A stretch of DNA of 64,000 nt from Gammaproteobacteria bacterium (GCA_002730035.1 PBYU01000061.1:48617-112616); one strand, 5' to 3'. Positions 19,760 through 30,986 are shown, counted from the stretch's first letter. A program made the numbers and translations. The notes: generated from the sequence alone by a model not told the origin.

Positions 19760-20878
19760 CTATGCGCGGTGCTCATCTCCTAGATATTCGAAGGATTGCA
19801 TCTCCAGCAAGCGAGACTGGGTGCGCTCAAACTCGAATGACAATTGTTGACCCTGATAGAGCTGCCGAATGGGCACAGCAGCCGAAATGATCAGCTTTAC
19901 GCGACGATCATACAGTTCATCAATCAGATTCACGAATCGTCGTGCCCGATCATTGCTATTGTCATCCATCATGGGCACGTCACTGATAATCAAGGCATGG
20001 TACAGCCTGGCGATTTCCACATAATCGAAGGCGCTGCGCGGTCCGTCACACAATTCTGAATACTCAAACCAGGCAATGTCATCAGCACAATAGCGGGCGC
20101 TCAGCTTGCGATCGAGGATAGTAATCATGCCCCACTCTTCGACTTCCAACTGGTCAGGCACAAGCTCGAAAAAACTTTTCAGCAGCTGTTCGTTAGTTTG
20201 GGCGTCTATCGGTGTATGAAACAACGTCGCATGGCTGAGGCTACGCAGGCGGTAGTCTATGCCTGTTTCCAATTGCAGCACGTCGGTGTGCTTTTTCAGG
20301 AGTTCTATAGCAGGAAGGAAGCGATCTCTCTGCAAGCCGTTTTCATAGAGTCCGTCCGGGTGAATATTCGAAGTAGTTACAAGTACCACGCCTCGTTCAA
20401 ATAGTGCGTCTAATAATCCAGCAAGAATCATGGCGTCAGCGATATCGAGCACAAAGAATTCATCGAAGCAGAGTACTTGTGCCTCTTCGGAGATGGCGTC
20501 GGCAACCTTTTCCAGGGGATTTCTGGTCCTCTGCAGTCGAGACAGGTCTGTATGTACTCGTTGCATGAATCGGTGAAAATGTGTTCTTATTTTTTTTTGC
20601 GCGGGCAGACAATCGTAGAACAGATCCATCAGGTAGGTCTTGCCCCTGCCAACTGCTCCCCACAGGTAAATCCCCTGGGGGCGCTCGGGCACTCCCTCGC
20701 CCACACCCATACCTGAGAATTTGTAAAAGATTGAACTCAACATGCCCGCTTGTGCCGGTTGGCGAGTCAACTGGGCGTGTAATTCTTCAAATGATGCAAC
20801 AATTCGCCGCTGTTCATCATCGGGGATGACTAATTGCGCGGTGACATCGTTCGCGTATCGCTGTAGGGGCTTCATCAT
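19760..20878 (-). CDS. zapE: Cell division protein ZapE (AFG1-family ATPase)
   Basis: AAA+-like P-loop ATPase of the AFG1/LACE1 family; in E. coli ZapE acts at the constricting Z-ring. From ATG 20878 the product is 372 residues, with Walker A GAVGRGKT at 74-81, Walker B-type LCFDEFFVLDIADAM near 135-149, and the C-terminal FEYSELCDGPRSAFDY segment. ATG 20875 and TTG 20884 are alternative starts; none has a clear ribosome site. It lies upstream of rplM on the same strand. Confidence 0.95.
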   Translation of the reverse strand: MMKPLQRYANDVTAQLVIPDDEQRRIVASFEELHAQLTRQPAQAGMLSSIFYKFSGMGVGEGVPERPQGIYLWGAVGRGKTYLMDLFYDCLPAQKKIRTHFHRFMQRVHTDLSRLQRTRNPLEKVADAISEEAQVLCFDEFFVLDIADAMILAGLLDALFERGVVLVTTSNIHPDGLYENGLQRDRFLPAIELLKKHTDVLQLETGIDYRLRSLSHATLFHTPIDAQTNEQLLKSFFELVPDQLEVEEWGMITILDRKLSARYCADDIAWFEYSELCDGPRSAFDYVEIARLYHALIISDVPMMDDNSNDRARRFVNLIDELYDRRVKLIISAAVPIRQLYQGQQLSFEFERTQSRLLEMQSFEYLGDEHRA

Positions 20879-21081
20879 TTTCAATTCTATTCACGGCCTG
20901 AAATGCGCTGTGGCATTCTAGGGATGTTTGCTGCTTGAAACCACTGCATGTGTCGAATTTCCTTCATCTCACGGATTCCGCTGTTGCAACTAATTACAGT
21001 GATCTTGCCGAATTAAGGTATACTTACGCCCCGCTCATCAATGAGATGGGCGCTATTTCAAAATTGAGGAATTAGAGTCAA

Positions 21082-21951
21082 ATGATTTTTTTGATGGCAA
21101 TCGCTGGCCTGGCAGTAGGAGTAGTTATCGGAGCATTGTTCGCGAACAGGTTGAACATAAGCCCTTCCCGAGTGCAAGAACTGGAAAACCAGATTCACTC
21201 TCTAAAAGAGAATCATGACGAGTACCGCGATAGCGTGAGCGATCATTTCAGCATGACAGCTGAACTGGTACAGCACATGACCGAAAGCTACAAAGAGGTG
21301 TATCAACACCTGGCGAGCGGTGCTCAGGATTTATGTACCAACGAAGTCGCCAGTAAATTGCTGCCTGCTGAATCAGATGCCGTCTTTGAAAGCAACGGTA
21401 ACCAGGTAGAAAATGGCGGTTTGATCCCACCGAAGGACTACGCGGCTAAGCAGAATCCTGAGCAGAAAGGTGCACTGTCGGAAGATTTTGGCCTCAAGAA
21501 AACCAGGCCTGCGAGCGAAGATAAGCCTGTCAGCGAAGGCCAGCCCGTGACCGAAGACAAACCTGTCAGCGAAGACAAGCCTGTGGCCGAAGCCAAGCCT
21601 GTGACCGAAGACAAGCCTGTGACCGAAACCAAGCCTGTGACCGAAGATAAGCCTGTTAGACGAAGAGGGTCACGACGCGCTGCTCGAAAAGCGCGGCGAA
21701 CAGAGAACGAAGACAAGCCTGTCAGTGAAGCCAAGCCTGTGACCGAAGACAAGCCCGTGACCGAAGACAAGCCTGTGACCGAAGACAAGCCCGTGACCGA
21801 AGACAAGCCTGTGACCGAAACCAAGCCTGTGAGCGAAGACAAGCCTGTTGGACGAAGAGGGTCACGACGCGCTGCTCGAAAAGCGCGGCGAACAGAGAGC
21901 GAAGACAAGCCTGTGAGCGAAAAGGAAATTCCTGTTCAGCCATCCGCATAA
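21082..21951 (+). CDS. ZapG/YhcB-like membrane protein with a hexapeptide-repeat tail
   Basis: The N-terminal 90 residues match the YhcB/ZapG (DUF1043) layout: one membrane helix with glycines (about 3-20), then a coiled coil (about 28-80) with TAELVQHMTESYKEVYQHLA. YhcB is an inner-membrane protein tied to envelope growth and division. Residues 145-284 are unlike the E. coli protein: some twenty hexapeptides of form [TSA]E[DATG]KPV, interrupted twice (193-208 and 257-272) by an identical arginine-rich block GSRRAARKARRTE. The tail is thus alternately acidic-lysine and strongly basic, probably disordered. The DNA behind it is an 18-bp minisatellite. In Pseudomonas the homologue is also close to zapE and algW. 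Confidence 0.85.
   Translation: MIFLMAIAGLAVGVVIGALFANRLNISPSRVQELENQIHSLKENHDEYRDSVSDHFSMTAELVQHMTESYKEVYQHLASGAQDLCTNEVASKLLPAESDAVFESNGNQVENGGLIPPKDYAAKQNPEQKGALSEDFGLKKTRPASEDKPVSEGQPVTEDKPVSEDKPVAEAKPVTEDKPVTETKPVTEDKPVRRRGSRRAARKARRTENEDKPVSEAKPVTEDKPVTEDKPVTEDKPVTEDKPVTETKPVSEDKPVGRRGSRRAARKARRTESEDKPVSEKEIPVQPSA
21514..21933 (+). repeat. 18-bp coding minisatellite in the ZapG-like gene
   Basis: Tandem 18-base units close to GTGACCGAAGACAAGCCT encode [TS]EDKPV hexapeptides. A 48-base arginine-rich block (21658-21705 and 21850-21897) is repeated, nearly identical at DNA level, 192 bases apart, so a larger unit was also duplicated. Near-identity of units implies recent expansion or gene conversion. 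The frame stays open throughout. Confidence 0.9.
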
Positions 21952-22027
21952 ACCGGTCTGCCAATTCTAATTATTATTTTGTTGTTAGCAAAGTTTGAAG
22001 TGCCTGCGGCACAAATAATGAATCACC

Positions 22028-22936
22028 ATGTCTGAGTACAATCTCACTCACCTGAAGCAACTCGAAGCGGAAGGCATTCATATCATCCGCGAGGTCGCCG
22101 CGACATTTGACAAGCCAGTCATGCTGTATTCGATCGGCAAAGACTCCTCGGTAATGCTTCATCTTGCATTAAAAGCCTTTTATCCCGGTAAACCTCCATT
22201 CCCTCTCATGCATGTTGATACCACCTGGAAATTCGGAGAAATGATCGAATTTCGCGATCAACAAATGGAAAAGCTGGGACTCGATCTGATAGTCCACATC
22301 AATCAGGAAGGCGTCGACGCCGGAATCGGTCCGTTCACGCATGGCAGTGAGAAACACACCGATGTGATGAAAACCCAGGCCCTGAAGCAGGCATTGAACA
22401 AGCATGAATTCGACGCCGCATTTGGCGGAGCACGCCGTGATGAAGAGAAATCCCGCGCCAAGGAGCGGGTGTTTTCATTTCGCGATAAGAATCATGTCTG
22501 GGACCCGAAGAATCAGCGACCGGAGCTATGGAATATCTATAACGGCAAGGTCAACAAGGGCGAAAGTATACGCGTGTTTCCTTTGTCGAATTGGACAGAA
22601 CTGGATGTCTGGCAATACATTTACCTCAACAATATCGACATCGTTCCACTGTATTTTGCCAAGCCTCGACCTGTAGTTCATATGGATGGCGTAGATATCC
22701 TGGTCGACGATGACCGGATGCCTATAGCTGAAGATCAGAAGATAGAAACCAAGACGGTTCGCTTCAGAACTCTCGGTTGTTACCCATTAACCGGCGCCGT
22801 TGACTCAACTGCAACGACACTGCCTGAAATCATCCAGGAGATGCTGCTAACGACAAGCTCAGAGCGACAGGGTCGACTCATCGACACCGATAAAGCCGGT
22901 TCCATGGAAGAAAAGAAGCGGAAGGGTTACTTTTAA
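22028..22936 (+). CDS. cysD: Sulfate adenylyltransferase subunit 2 CysD
   Basis: Catalytic subunit of ATP sulfurylase, making APS from sulfate and ATP in assimilatory sulfate reduction. The 302-residue protein has the PP-loop SIGKDSSVM near 35-43, the [14 protein letters not shown] region, [16 protein letters not shown] near 137-152, and the family C-terminus ending KGYF. The stop overlaps the start of mini-ORF 1 by one base (TAATG). Confidence 0.98.
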   Translation: MSEYNLTHLKQLEAEGIHIIREVAATFDKPVMLYSIGKDSSVMLHLALKAFYPGKPPFPLMHVDTTWKFGEMIEFRDQQMEKLGLDLIVHINQEGVDAGIGPFTHGSEKHTDVMKTQALKQALNKHEFDAAFGGARRDEEKSRAKERVFSFRDKNHVWDPKNQRPELWNIYNGKVNKGESIRVFPLSNWTELDVWQYIYLNNIDIVPLYFAKPRPVVHMDGVDILVDDDRMPIAEDQKIETKTVRFRTLGCYPLTGAVDSTATTLPEIIQEMLLTTSSERQGRLIDTDKAGSMEEKKRKGYF

Positions 22937-23022
22937 TGTCTCACCAGCCCGAACACCTTCGCTCAGATATTGATCCATTCCTCACGCAAAATGCGCGCAA
23001 GGATTGGAAGGGTTACTTTTAA
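22936..23022 (+). CDS. Mini-ORF 1 between cysD and cysN (28 residues)
   Basis: An ATG overlapping the cysD stop (TAATG) opens a 28-codon frame beginning [13 protein letters not shown] and ending DWKGYF before TAA. Its start resembles the CysN N-terminus (MSHQ.E...SDI...L.Q..RK) and its end the CysD C-terminus (KGYF). It is the first of three units at exactly 86-base spacing (22936, 23022, 23108). Whether it is translated is unknown. No known family was recognised. Confidence 0.5.
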   Translation: MSHQPEHLRSDIDPFLTQNARKDWKGYF

Positions 23023-23108
23023 TGTCTCACCAGCCCGAACACCTTCGCTCAAATATTGATCCATTCCTCGCGCAAAACGTGCACAAGGAATGGCAGGGAT
23101 ATTTCTAG
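23022..23108 (+). CDS. Mini-ORF 2 between cysD and cysN (28 residues)
   Basis: Second copy of the junction unit: ATG overlaps the mini-ORF 1 stop (TAATG), and its TAG overlaps the cysN GTG (TAGTG). It has 22 of 28 residues identical to mini-ORF 1, and the replacements are mostly conservative (D/N, T/A, A/V, R/H, D/E, K/Q). The last four codons differ from copy 1 at every third base yet still read Gly-Tyr-Phe-stop. That suggests selection on the peptide or on its termination point. Confidence 0.5.
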   Translation: MSHQPEHLRSNIDPFLAQNVHKEWQGYF

Positions 23109-25009
23109 TGTCTCATCAATCTGAATTAATCAGCTCGGATATCAACGCATATCTGGCCCAGCATGAACGCAAGGAACTATTGCGTCTGCTGACCTGCGGC
23201 AGTGTGGATGACGGTAAGAGCACGCTGATTGGCAGGTTATTGCATGATTCCAAGTTGATCTATGAAGACCAACTGGCGGCAATCGAAGCCGATGGCGTGA
23301 AGTCCGGTACCACCGGAGGAAAATTAGACCTGGCACTGCTGGTCGATGGGTTACAGGCTGAGCGAGAACAGGGCATCACCATCGATGTCGCCTATAGGTA
23401 TTTTTCCACCGCAAAACGAAAATTCATCATTGCCGATACACCGGGTCATGAACAATACACTCGTAACATGGCGACAGGCGCTTCTACCTGCGACCTCGCC
23501 ATTATCCTAATCGATGCCAGGAATGGCGTACAGATCCAAACCCGTCGCCACAGTTTTATCGCCTCACTGCTTGGAATCAGACACATCATCGTAGCCATCA
23601 ACAAGATGGATCTGGTGGATTACCAACAAAGCATATTCGAGGACATCAAAGCAGATTACCTGGAATTTTCCAAGAAACTGGAACCAGCAGATTTTCATTT
23701 TATTCCTCTGTCTGCCCTTGACGGCGACAATGTGGTCAATGCCAGTGATAACATGTCCTGGTATGACGGCAGTGCATTGATGCCGATACTCGAAACCGTG
23801 CCAATCGCCGCCGACCGGAATTTTTTAGATTTTCGATTTCCTGTTCAGTACGTAAACCGTCCTAGCCTCAATTTCAGAGGATTCTGCGGTACCGTTGCTT
23901 CGGGAGTGATCCGCAAAGGTGATGAAATTTCAGTACTGCCTTCCCGGCAAAACAGTCGCGTTAAATCGATAGTCACCTTCGATGAAGAACTGGAACTTGC
24001 CTATGCCGATATGGCGATTACCCTAACTCTGGAAGAAGAGATCGATGTGAGCCGAGGAGATGTCATTGCACATTCAGATAATCTACCTGCGAGTCGTGAA
24101 GAGCTCAAAGCAACTCTGGTATGGATGACTGACAATCCTTTACTGCCAGGAAAACTCTACGACTTCAAACTCGGCACCAAATCTGTAAGCGGTCAGGTGA
24201 AGACTATCCGCAATCGAATCGATGTAAATACGCTTACTGAGACTCCTGCCCCTACTCTCGAGTTGAATGAAATCGGACTGGTTGAGATCTCCGTCGATCA
24301 AGCTGTCTGCTTCGATGATTACAAGGACAATCGCGCGACTGGAAGTTTTATAGTCATCGACAGGCTCAGCAATGTGACTGTTGGGGCCGGCATGATTAAT
24401 TGTGAACAACAACCGAAGGTTAAACGGGTTGAACCGCATAATATTCACGTCACCAAGGAAGAACGAGCGGCCCGATATGGTCAGAAGCCAGCCACTATCA
24501 TGTTCATCGGTGTTTCAGGATCGGGAAAATCTACACTCGCGCATGGACTGGAACGAACTCTATTCGACCGAGGTCGAGTGAGTACCGTGCTGGACGGTAA
24601 AACCATGCGATTAGGCATTAGCAGAGACCTCCCTCATGACGCCGAGGGGCGTGCCGAAAACCTGCGTCGCAGCGCCCATATTGCTCGATTCCTTAACGAT
24701 TCCGGAGTCATATGCTGCGCCTCCTTCGTGGCACCCAACGCAGATTCGCGGGAACATGCCCTCAGTGTGATCGGCAAGGACAATTGCTATATCGTCTACC
24801 TGAACCCCCCTATGGATGTCTGTATCCAACGCGATCCCAGTGGTCTCTATGCGGCAGCGGAAGGATCAGATTCTACCGATATCCCGGGGCTGTCGTTTCC
24901 CTACAGCCCGCCAGAAGTAACCCACCTTGAATTGGATACCGATGAGTTATCAGTAGATGAATGTCTCGATGCAGTGCTTAAGCTGATGCGGAACGAATCA
25001 ATTATCTAG
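23108..25009 (+). CDS. cysN: Bifunctional sulfate adenylyltransferase subunit 1 / APS kinase CysNC
   Basis: GTPase regulatory subunit of ATP sulfurylase fused to APS kinase, so it drives APS formation and phosphorylates it to PAPS. From GTG 23108 it is 633 residues, the length I recall for the Pseudomonas CysNC fusion. The GTPase has G1 GSVDDGKST at 31-39, [12 protein letters not shown] and NKMD. The kinase domain starts near 455 with P-loop GVSGSGKST at 468-476 and LDGKTMR where many APS kinases have LDGDN. GTG is chosen because MSHQSELI matches the family start and its TAGTG overlap follows the 86-bp repeat phase. In-frame ATG 23090 would add six residues. Confidence 0.95.
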   Translation: MSHQSELISSDINAYLAQHERKELLRLLTCGSVDDGKSTLIGRLLHDSKLIYEDQLAAIEADGVKSGTTGGKLDLALLVDGLQAEREQGITIDVAYRYFSTAKRKFIIADTPGHEQYTRNMATGASTCDLAIILIDARNGVQIQTRRHSFIASLLGIRHIIVAINKMDLVDYQQSIFEDIKADYLEFSKKLEPADFHFIPLSALDGDNVVNASDNMSWYDGSALMPILETVPIAADRNFLDFRFPVQYVNRPSLNFRGFCGTVASGVIRKGDEISVLPSRQNSRVKSIVTFDEELELAYADMAITLTLEEEIDVSRGDVIAHSDNLPASREELKATLVWMTDNPLLPGKLYDFKLGTKSVSGQVKTIRNRIDVNTLTETPAPTLELNEIGLVEISVDQAVCFDDYKDNRATGSFIVIDRLSNVTVGAGMINCEQQPKVKRVEPHNIHVTKEERAARYGQKPATIMFIGVSGSGKSTLAHGLERTLFDRGRVSTVLDGKTMRLGISRDLPHDAEGRAENLRRSAHIARFLNDSGVICCASFVAPNADSREHALSVIGKDNCYIVYLNPPMDVCIQRDPSGLYAAAEGSDSTDIPGLSFPYSPPEVTHLELDTDELSVDECLDAVLKLMRNESII

Positions 25010-25380
25010 ACATTTCTTTAAGCCCCGGATGCCCACTCATACAGGATTGTAGTGCCTGGCTCGCCAAAGAGCTATCGAGTAGATCCGTGTCGCTTATCTG
25101 GGAATCCAAGCGGTATCTTTGTCCTGGAATTGGTATTCGATTCAGAATTTGTCTACGGAGTGTTGCCCGGTCGCCTTAGCTGCGAATTTGTCGTATCCGC
25201 ATCTTGCGGCTGGAATCCATTCAAATTTTGTCAATAAGCTATTCTCGATTCCGAGTGGTAAGAATTCTATTTCGCCTCTTTACTGACGAACAGACATTGG
25301 AAAGGTCCCTGACAACGCTGTATATTGGTTCGTGGTAATGGCTCCATTGCGTTGTAGCACCACAATCAGGTACCAGTCGA
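25010..25380 (+). other. Intergenic stretch between cysNC and algW
   Basis: A 371-base gap. Short plus-strand frames within it (for example 25052-25237) have no recognisable features and no ribosome sites. No strong hairpin terminator after cysNC was found. The algW promoter should lie here, but no clear element was recognised. Confidence 0.4.
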
Positions 25381-26505
25381 ATGCAGCGATTTGGGAAAAT
25401 AATTCAATTCATGAGCTGGCCCGTAATCTGCGGCGTATTGGTCGCAATCGTGTTTCTCCAGTATCAACAACTGGGCGAACTGAATCAACAATCGATACTT
25501 GTTGCCCCGGTCCAGGAAGCCAAGCAACCGATTACCTCATTTTCAGATGCCATAAGCAAAGCCGCTCCGTCGGTGGTAAGCATCAATGCCACCAGTGTCA
25601 ACGTAGAGTCGATCGAACGGGCCGCAGCAGATCGGGTTAACTTGTATCTGGGAGAAAGAGCCAGCCTGGGTTCTGGAGTAATCATCAGCGACCAGGGTTA
25701 CATCCTCACCAATCTACACGTAGTCGACACATTGTTCGATGCATTCGATACGGAAGTCACTCTAAAAGATGGACGAAAAACGCCTGCCACGGTTGTTGCA
25801 TGGGACAAAGACAAGGATCTGGCAGTCCTGCATATTAATATGGACAACCTGGCACCTATTCAGATTGATGATGAGCAGGAACTAGAAGTTGGTGATATCG
25901 TTTTCGCTATAGGTTACCCACGCAACATTGGACAATCTGTGTCGCAGGGTATTGTGAGTGCATTAACCACCAATCCGGATACATCCATATCGATTATTCA
26001 AACCGATGCCGCCATTAATCCGGGCAATTCTGGCGGCGCCTTGATTGATAATGAGGGAACCCTGGTTGGAATCAATTCTTCGATATTCTCAGAATCTGGA
26101 AATTTCGAGGGAATAGGCTTCGCAACTCCAGCCAGTATCGCGATAGCTGCTATGGAGGAGTTGGTCGAGCAGGCAATTGAAGGGAATAATGGCTATTTGG
26201 GAGTTCTCACTGGCGAAGCATTAAATGAACAATCCAGCCAGTTATTCTTCGGAGTCAACCATATCCGCGGCATGTTAGTAGAAAATGTGGATGTAGGTGG
26301 GGCTGCCGAACGAGCAGGAATTGAGCCAGGTGATGTCATTACTCGCGTTGAGGACACTCCGGTTATAGACGGACAGAATATCGTGATGGAGATCAGGAAT
26401 AAGAAACCAGGTGACACTGTTACTGTGCAGGTTTACCGCAACGGACAGACGTTCAATTTTCCAGTTACGCTGGGTTTCGGCGAGGCGCTGATAATCGAGC
26501 CATAG
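25381..26505 (+). CDS. algW: DegS/AlgW-type periplasmic serine protease
   Basis: Membrane-anchored HtrA-family protease that in relatives cleaves the anti-sigma factor RseA/MucA on envelope stress. The 374-residue protein has one N-terminal membrane helix (about 13-27), a trypsin-like domain with His113 (NLHVV), Asp146 (KDLAVL) and Ser217 (GNSGG), then a single PDZ domain (about 270-365). One PDZ and an anchor distinguish it from DegP/DegQ. Position near cysNC and hisD matches algW of Pseudomonas. It converges with hisD. Confidence 0.93.
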   Translation: MQRFGKIIQFMSWPVICGVLVAIVFLQYQQLGELNQQSILVAPVQEAKQPITSFSDAISKAAPSVVSINATSVNVESIERAAADRVNLYLGERASLGSGVIISDQGYILTNLHVVDTLFDAFDTEVTLKDGRKTPATVVAWDKDKDLAVLHINMDNLAPIQIDDEQELEVGDIVFAIGYPRNIGQSVSQGIVSALTTNPDTSISIIQTDAAINPGNSGGALIDNEGTLVGINSSIFSESGNFEGIGFATPASIAIAAMEELVEQAIEGNNGYLGVLTGEALNEQSSQLFFGVNHIRGMLVENVDVGGAAERAGIEPGDVITRVEDTPVIDGQNIVMEIRNKKPGDTVTVQVYRNGQTFNFPVTLGFGEALIIEP

Positions 26506-26548
26506 GCAGAGAAAACTAAAGACTCGCTGCCACTGATCCAGGCCGTTT

Positions 26549-27880
26549 TCAGTCGTTGGATTCCGGATTAGGATCCAGTCTGCACTCCGCCGATAAAGCG
26601 TGGGCCTGCAAGTGTTCATTGCGCGCCAATTCTGCAGCAGTTACTGCCAATATACTTGCCCCAGCCGGTGAGCAGTTGATAATCGAACTGCGCTTCTGGA
26701 AGTCATAAACACCAAGAGCTGAGAAGAATCGCGCAGTGCCCGAAGTAGGCAGCACATGGCTTGGGCCGGCACAGTAGTCTCCGAGCGCTTCGGCACTGTA
26801 TCTACCCATAAAAATTGCACCAGCATTGTCTATATAGGCAAGCACCGCATCTGGATCTTCTACCGACAACTCAAGGTGTTCCGGAGCTATTAAATTACTG
26901 GCCACCGCAGCTTTTTCCATATCTTCCGCGAGTACGAAAATGCCTCGATTCTTCAACGAAGTCTGGATGATGTTGCGCCGCTCCATCTCCGGCAGCAATC
27001 TGTTGATACTGCTTTGTACTTGCGCTAGAAAGTCGGCACTGGTGCTGATCAAGATGGACTGGGCCTGCTCGTCATGCTCTGCCTGTGAAAACAAGTCCAT
27101 GGCAATCCAGTCCGGATTTGTCTTGCCATCACAAATAATAGTCAGCTCTGATGGTCCCGCCAGCATATCGATTCCCACTTCTCCGTACACTTGCTTCTTC
27201 GCCACCGTGACATAGATGTTCCCCGGCCCGGTAATTTTATCCACCCGAGGGATAGTTTCAGTTCCATAGGCCATTGCCCCTACAGCCTGTGCCCCTCCTA
27301 CAGTAAACACGCGGTCGACTCCAGCCAGAGACGCGGCAGCGAACACCAGGTCGCCATCTCCTCCGTACTGCGTAGGCACAGTGGCGATAATCTCCTTGAC
27401 TCCCGCGACCTGTGCTGGAATCGCCAGCATTAGAACAGAAGATGGGTAATTAGCCTTGCCTCCTGGCACATAGACTCCGACTCGATCCAGCGGGCTGACC
27501 TTCTGACCATAGACTGAACCATCAGATTCTTCAAAATGCCAGGAAGATTGCTTCTGCTTTTCGTGGTAACACCGGATGCGTTCGGCTGCGTGCATTAGAG
27601 CCTGTCTCTGTTCACCGGGTAAGCTCTCCAGTGCTTCCGACATCTGCTGCTGTGTTACTGACAAATCAACCATCGACTCAGCGCCGAATCCATCGAACTT
27701 ATTGGTGTAGTTCAGCAGGGCCTTATCGCCGTCACTCCGTACAGCAGAGAGAATTTCGCGCACCACTGAGCTGACTTCATCCGCGACGAGTAACTCTCGT
27801 TGCAGCAAGTCGACAAGTTGCTGTTCAAAATCTGCGTCTATTGTGAAGAGTTGCTTGATTGTAATTGAGGGATTGGTCAT
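26549..27880 (-). CDS. hisD: Histidinol dehydrogenase HisD
   Basis: Zinc enzyme for the last two oxidations of histidine synthesis (histidinol to histidine). The 443-residue protein has [15 protein letters not shown] near 134-148, [21 protein letters not shown], the [11 protein letters not shown] segment, [11 protein letters not shown], and [10 protein letters not shown] near 350. It follows hisG by 27 bases. In Pseudomonas hisC lies between hisD and algW; here it does not. Confidence 0.98.
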   Translation of the reverse strand: MTNPSITIKQLFTIDADFEQQLVDLLQRELLVADEVSSVVREILSAVRSDGDKALLNYTNKFDGFGAESMVDLSVTQQQMSEALESLPGEQRQALMHAAERIRCYHEKQKQSSWHFEESDGSVYGQKVSPLDRVGVYVPGGKANYPSSVLMLAIPAQVAGVKEIIATVPTQYGGDGDLVFAAASLAGVDRVFTVGGAQAVGAMAYGTETIPRVDKITGPGNIYVTVAKKQVYGEVGIDMLAGPSELTIICDGKTNPDWIAMDLFSQAEHDEQAQSILISTSADFLAQVQSSINRLLPEMERRNIIQTSLKNRGIFVLAEDMEKAAVASNLIAPEHLELSVEDPDAVLAYIDNAGAIFMGRYSAEALGDYCAGPSHVLPTSGTARFFSALGVYDFQKRSSIINCSPAGASILAVTAAELARNEHLQAHALSAECRLDPNPESND

Positions 27881-27907
27881 AGCTGAAGGGTAGTCACCAG
27901 CAGGAGG

Positions 27908-28546
27908 CTAATTAGATTCTACAGCGTCTCGCAGCCTGCCCAGAATCTGGCGAATAATTGCATTCTTAATTTTCATGGAGGCCTTATTCACGATTACCCT
28001 GGCAGAAATATTGGCAATCAATTCTTTTGGCTCCAAGTTATTCGCTTCGAGGGTTTTGCCAGTATCCACGATATCGACGATTGCATCGGCCAGCCCGAGC
28101 GACGGTGCCAACTCAAGCGCACCATTGAGTTTTATCAATTCAATTTGTTTGCCCTGTTCTGCGAAGTACTTTTTGGCAATATGGGTGAACTTGGTCGCCA
28201 CCTTGAGGCAATCAGACATGGGGCCAGGATTTACAGGTTCTGCTGTCATTAACCGGCAGGCCGCGATCTGCAGATCGAGAGGTTCGTAAAATCCTTCACT
28301 GCCATATTCCAGTATCAGGTCTTTACCTGCTACGCCCATGTCTGCACTGCCAAACTCAACATAGGTCGGTACATCTGAACCACGAATCACCATGAGTTTG
28401 ACATTGTCCTGATTGGTGTCAAATAGCAGCTTCCTGCTCTTAAAAACATCTTCTTCCGGCACAATATCAGCTTGCTGAAAGAGCGGCAGCGTCTCTTCCA
28501 GTATGCGACCCTTGGTTAGGGCGATGACCAAATTTGAGGAGTTCAT
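27908..28546 (-). CDS. hisG: ATP phosphoribosyltransferase HisG, short form
   Basis: First enzyme of histidine synthesis. At 212 residues it is the short form lacking the C-terminal regulatory domain, which in other bacteria works as a hetero-octamer with HisZ, so a hisZ gene is expected elsewhere. Motifs include [14 protein letters not shown] near 9-22, [22 protein letters not shown] near 55-76, and the PRPP-binding [14 protein letters not shown] near 154-167. It lies 42 bases after murA. Confidence 0.97.
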   Translation of the reverse strand: MNSSNLVIALTKGRILEETLPLFQQADIVPEEDVFKSRKLLFDTNQDNVKLMVIRGSDVPTYVEFGSADMGVAGKDLILEYGSEGFYEPLDLQIAACRLMTAEPVNPGPMSDCLKVATKFTHIAKKYFAEQGKQIELIKLNGALELAPSLGLADAIVDIVDTGKTLEANNLEPKELIANISARVIVNKASMKIKNAIIRQILGRLRDAVESN

Positions 28547-28588
28547 CGAGTTAGTTATCTCTGATTCTAAGAAAGCCAGTACTGGTAA

Positions 28589-30114
<1,526 letters not shown>

Positions 30115-30126
30115 ACTATCTCCTAC

Positions 30127-30729
30127 CTATTTCCAATTATCCAGGACCAGTTCGATATCGTTATCGTATTGGGTCATAAGGGCAGAAAACTGAGTGAAGT
30201 ACTGCCGCCCAAGATTGATGCCAGCAAGACTCATATTCTTGAGCTTCCATTCATCGTTCTCATTGAGGAACATCTGGTACTGTAGTCGCAGGTTATTATC
30301 GCTACTGCGTAATTCCATTCCAACGACTGTATCGGCTCTTGGATCGGCATTCGGATTACTCGCTGGAAGAAATACCAACTCCTCGCCATTGTAAGAAACT
30401 AATGAGGCTCCATAGAATCTGGCCAAAGTTGTCTTCAGTGTGTCGGCAAAGCGCTGCTTCTGTATTGCACTCGCCGAACTTGCGTAGCGCGACATAACCA
30501 CTTCGGCGACCGCATTGAAATCGGCAAAGGTGTCTAGCACTTCTTCGACTCGCGAGAAGTAGCGATCTCTGTCTGTAAGGAAGAATTCCTTAGTTTCGGC
30601 AACAGCTTTCAGAAGGGATTCGACACCCAGTTCGGCTGTCTCCACAGCCGTCAATTCCTGCCCATGAATCAGGCCCGGCGTGGTCAAGACAAACAACCAT
30701 GTCACCAGGAATTTCTTCAATGATCTCAT
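30127..30729 (-). CDS. mlaC: Phospholipid-binding protein MlaC (Ttg2D family)
   Basis: Periplasmic lipid carrier of the Mla pathway, which moves phospholipids between the outer-membrane MlaA complex and the inner-membrane MlaFEDB transporter. The 200-residue product has a signal peptide (about 1-23) and family segments FADFNAVAEVVMSRYA, FYGASLVSYNGEE and WKLKNMSLAGINLGRQY. It is the first gene of this minus-strand unit: mlaF, mlaE and mlaD are not upstream and mlaB is not downstream. Confidence 0.9.
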   Translation of the reverse strand: MRSLKKFLVTWLFVLTTPGLIHGQELTAVETAELGVESLLKAVAETKEFFLTDRDRYFSRVEEVLDTFADFNAVAEVVMSRYASSASAIQKQRFADTLKTTLARFYGASLVSYNGEELVFLPASNPNADPRADTVVGMELRSSDNNLRLQYQMFLNENDEWKLKNMSLAGINLGRQYFTQFSALMTQYDNDIELVLDNWK

Positions 30730-30775
30730 ATGGTTATCTCCGGTTTCGATCTATAACGATGTTTTTCTCGCTGGC

Positions 30776-30803
30776 AGGGAAAGAGGAATATATCTCTTTC
30801 CCT
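30776..30803. repeat. 10-bp perfect inverted repeat in the mlaC/yrbG divergent region
   Basis: AGGGAAAGAG (30776-30785), an eight-base AT-rich loop and CTCTTTCCCT (30794-30803) form a perfect inverted repeat, 47 bases upstream of mlaC. It is not a terminator of any visible gene. It could be an operator or a leftover of the region that once held mlaFED. Confidence 0.5.
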
Positions 30804-30986
30804 CTCTTTTCCCTAGCTTGTTGATTCCCTGTTAATAGAGCAGATTCGCCCTTAATCTAGTCTGAACCATGGCTGAGGGAAGCCAGTTTACATGAATTGC
30901 TTACCGCGATAAATTATTACTTGCAATGAGGGTCAAAGACCCTTCTAATTGTTCGCTTTATTGCTAGCTCTTAGAATTCATCAACT

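Larger units (their letters stand above)
22936..23193 (+). repeat. 86-bp tandem triplication at the cysD/cysN junction
   Basis: Three units start at 22936, 23022 and 23108, each with a start codon overlapping the previous stop by one base and encoding MSHQ. Units 1 and 2 differ at about a dozen of 86 positions. Unit 3 is the true cysN 5' end and is more diverged, running on into the gene instead of ending in KGYF-stop. The duplication most likely joined cysN codon 22 or so back to the cysD 3' end. Confidence 0.8.

Noticed and set aside
21438..21908. Long minus-strand open frame rich in SVTGL/SSLTGL repeats.
   Set aside because: It is the antisense shadow of the 18-bp coding minisatellite; the plus strand has the membrane helix, coiled coil and family resemblance.
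21514..21933. Regular repeats at first glance like a CRISPR array.
   Set aside because: Units are contiguous 18-mers in frame inside a gene, with no unique spacers.
25052..25640. Short plus-strand ORFs upstream of and overlapping algW.
   Set aside because: No ribosome sites or family motifs; the second overlaps algW in another frame.
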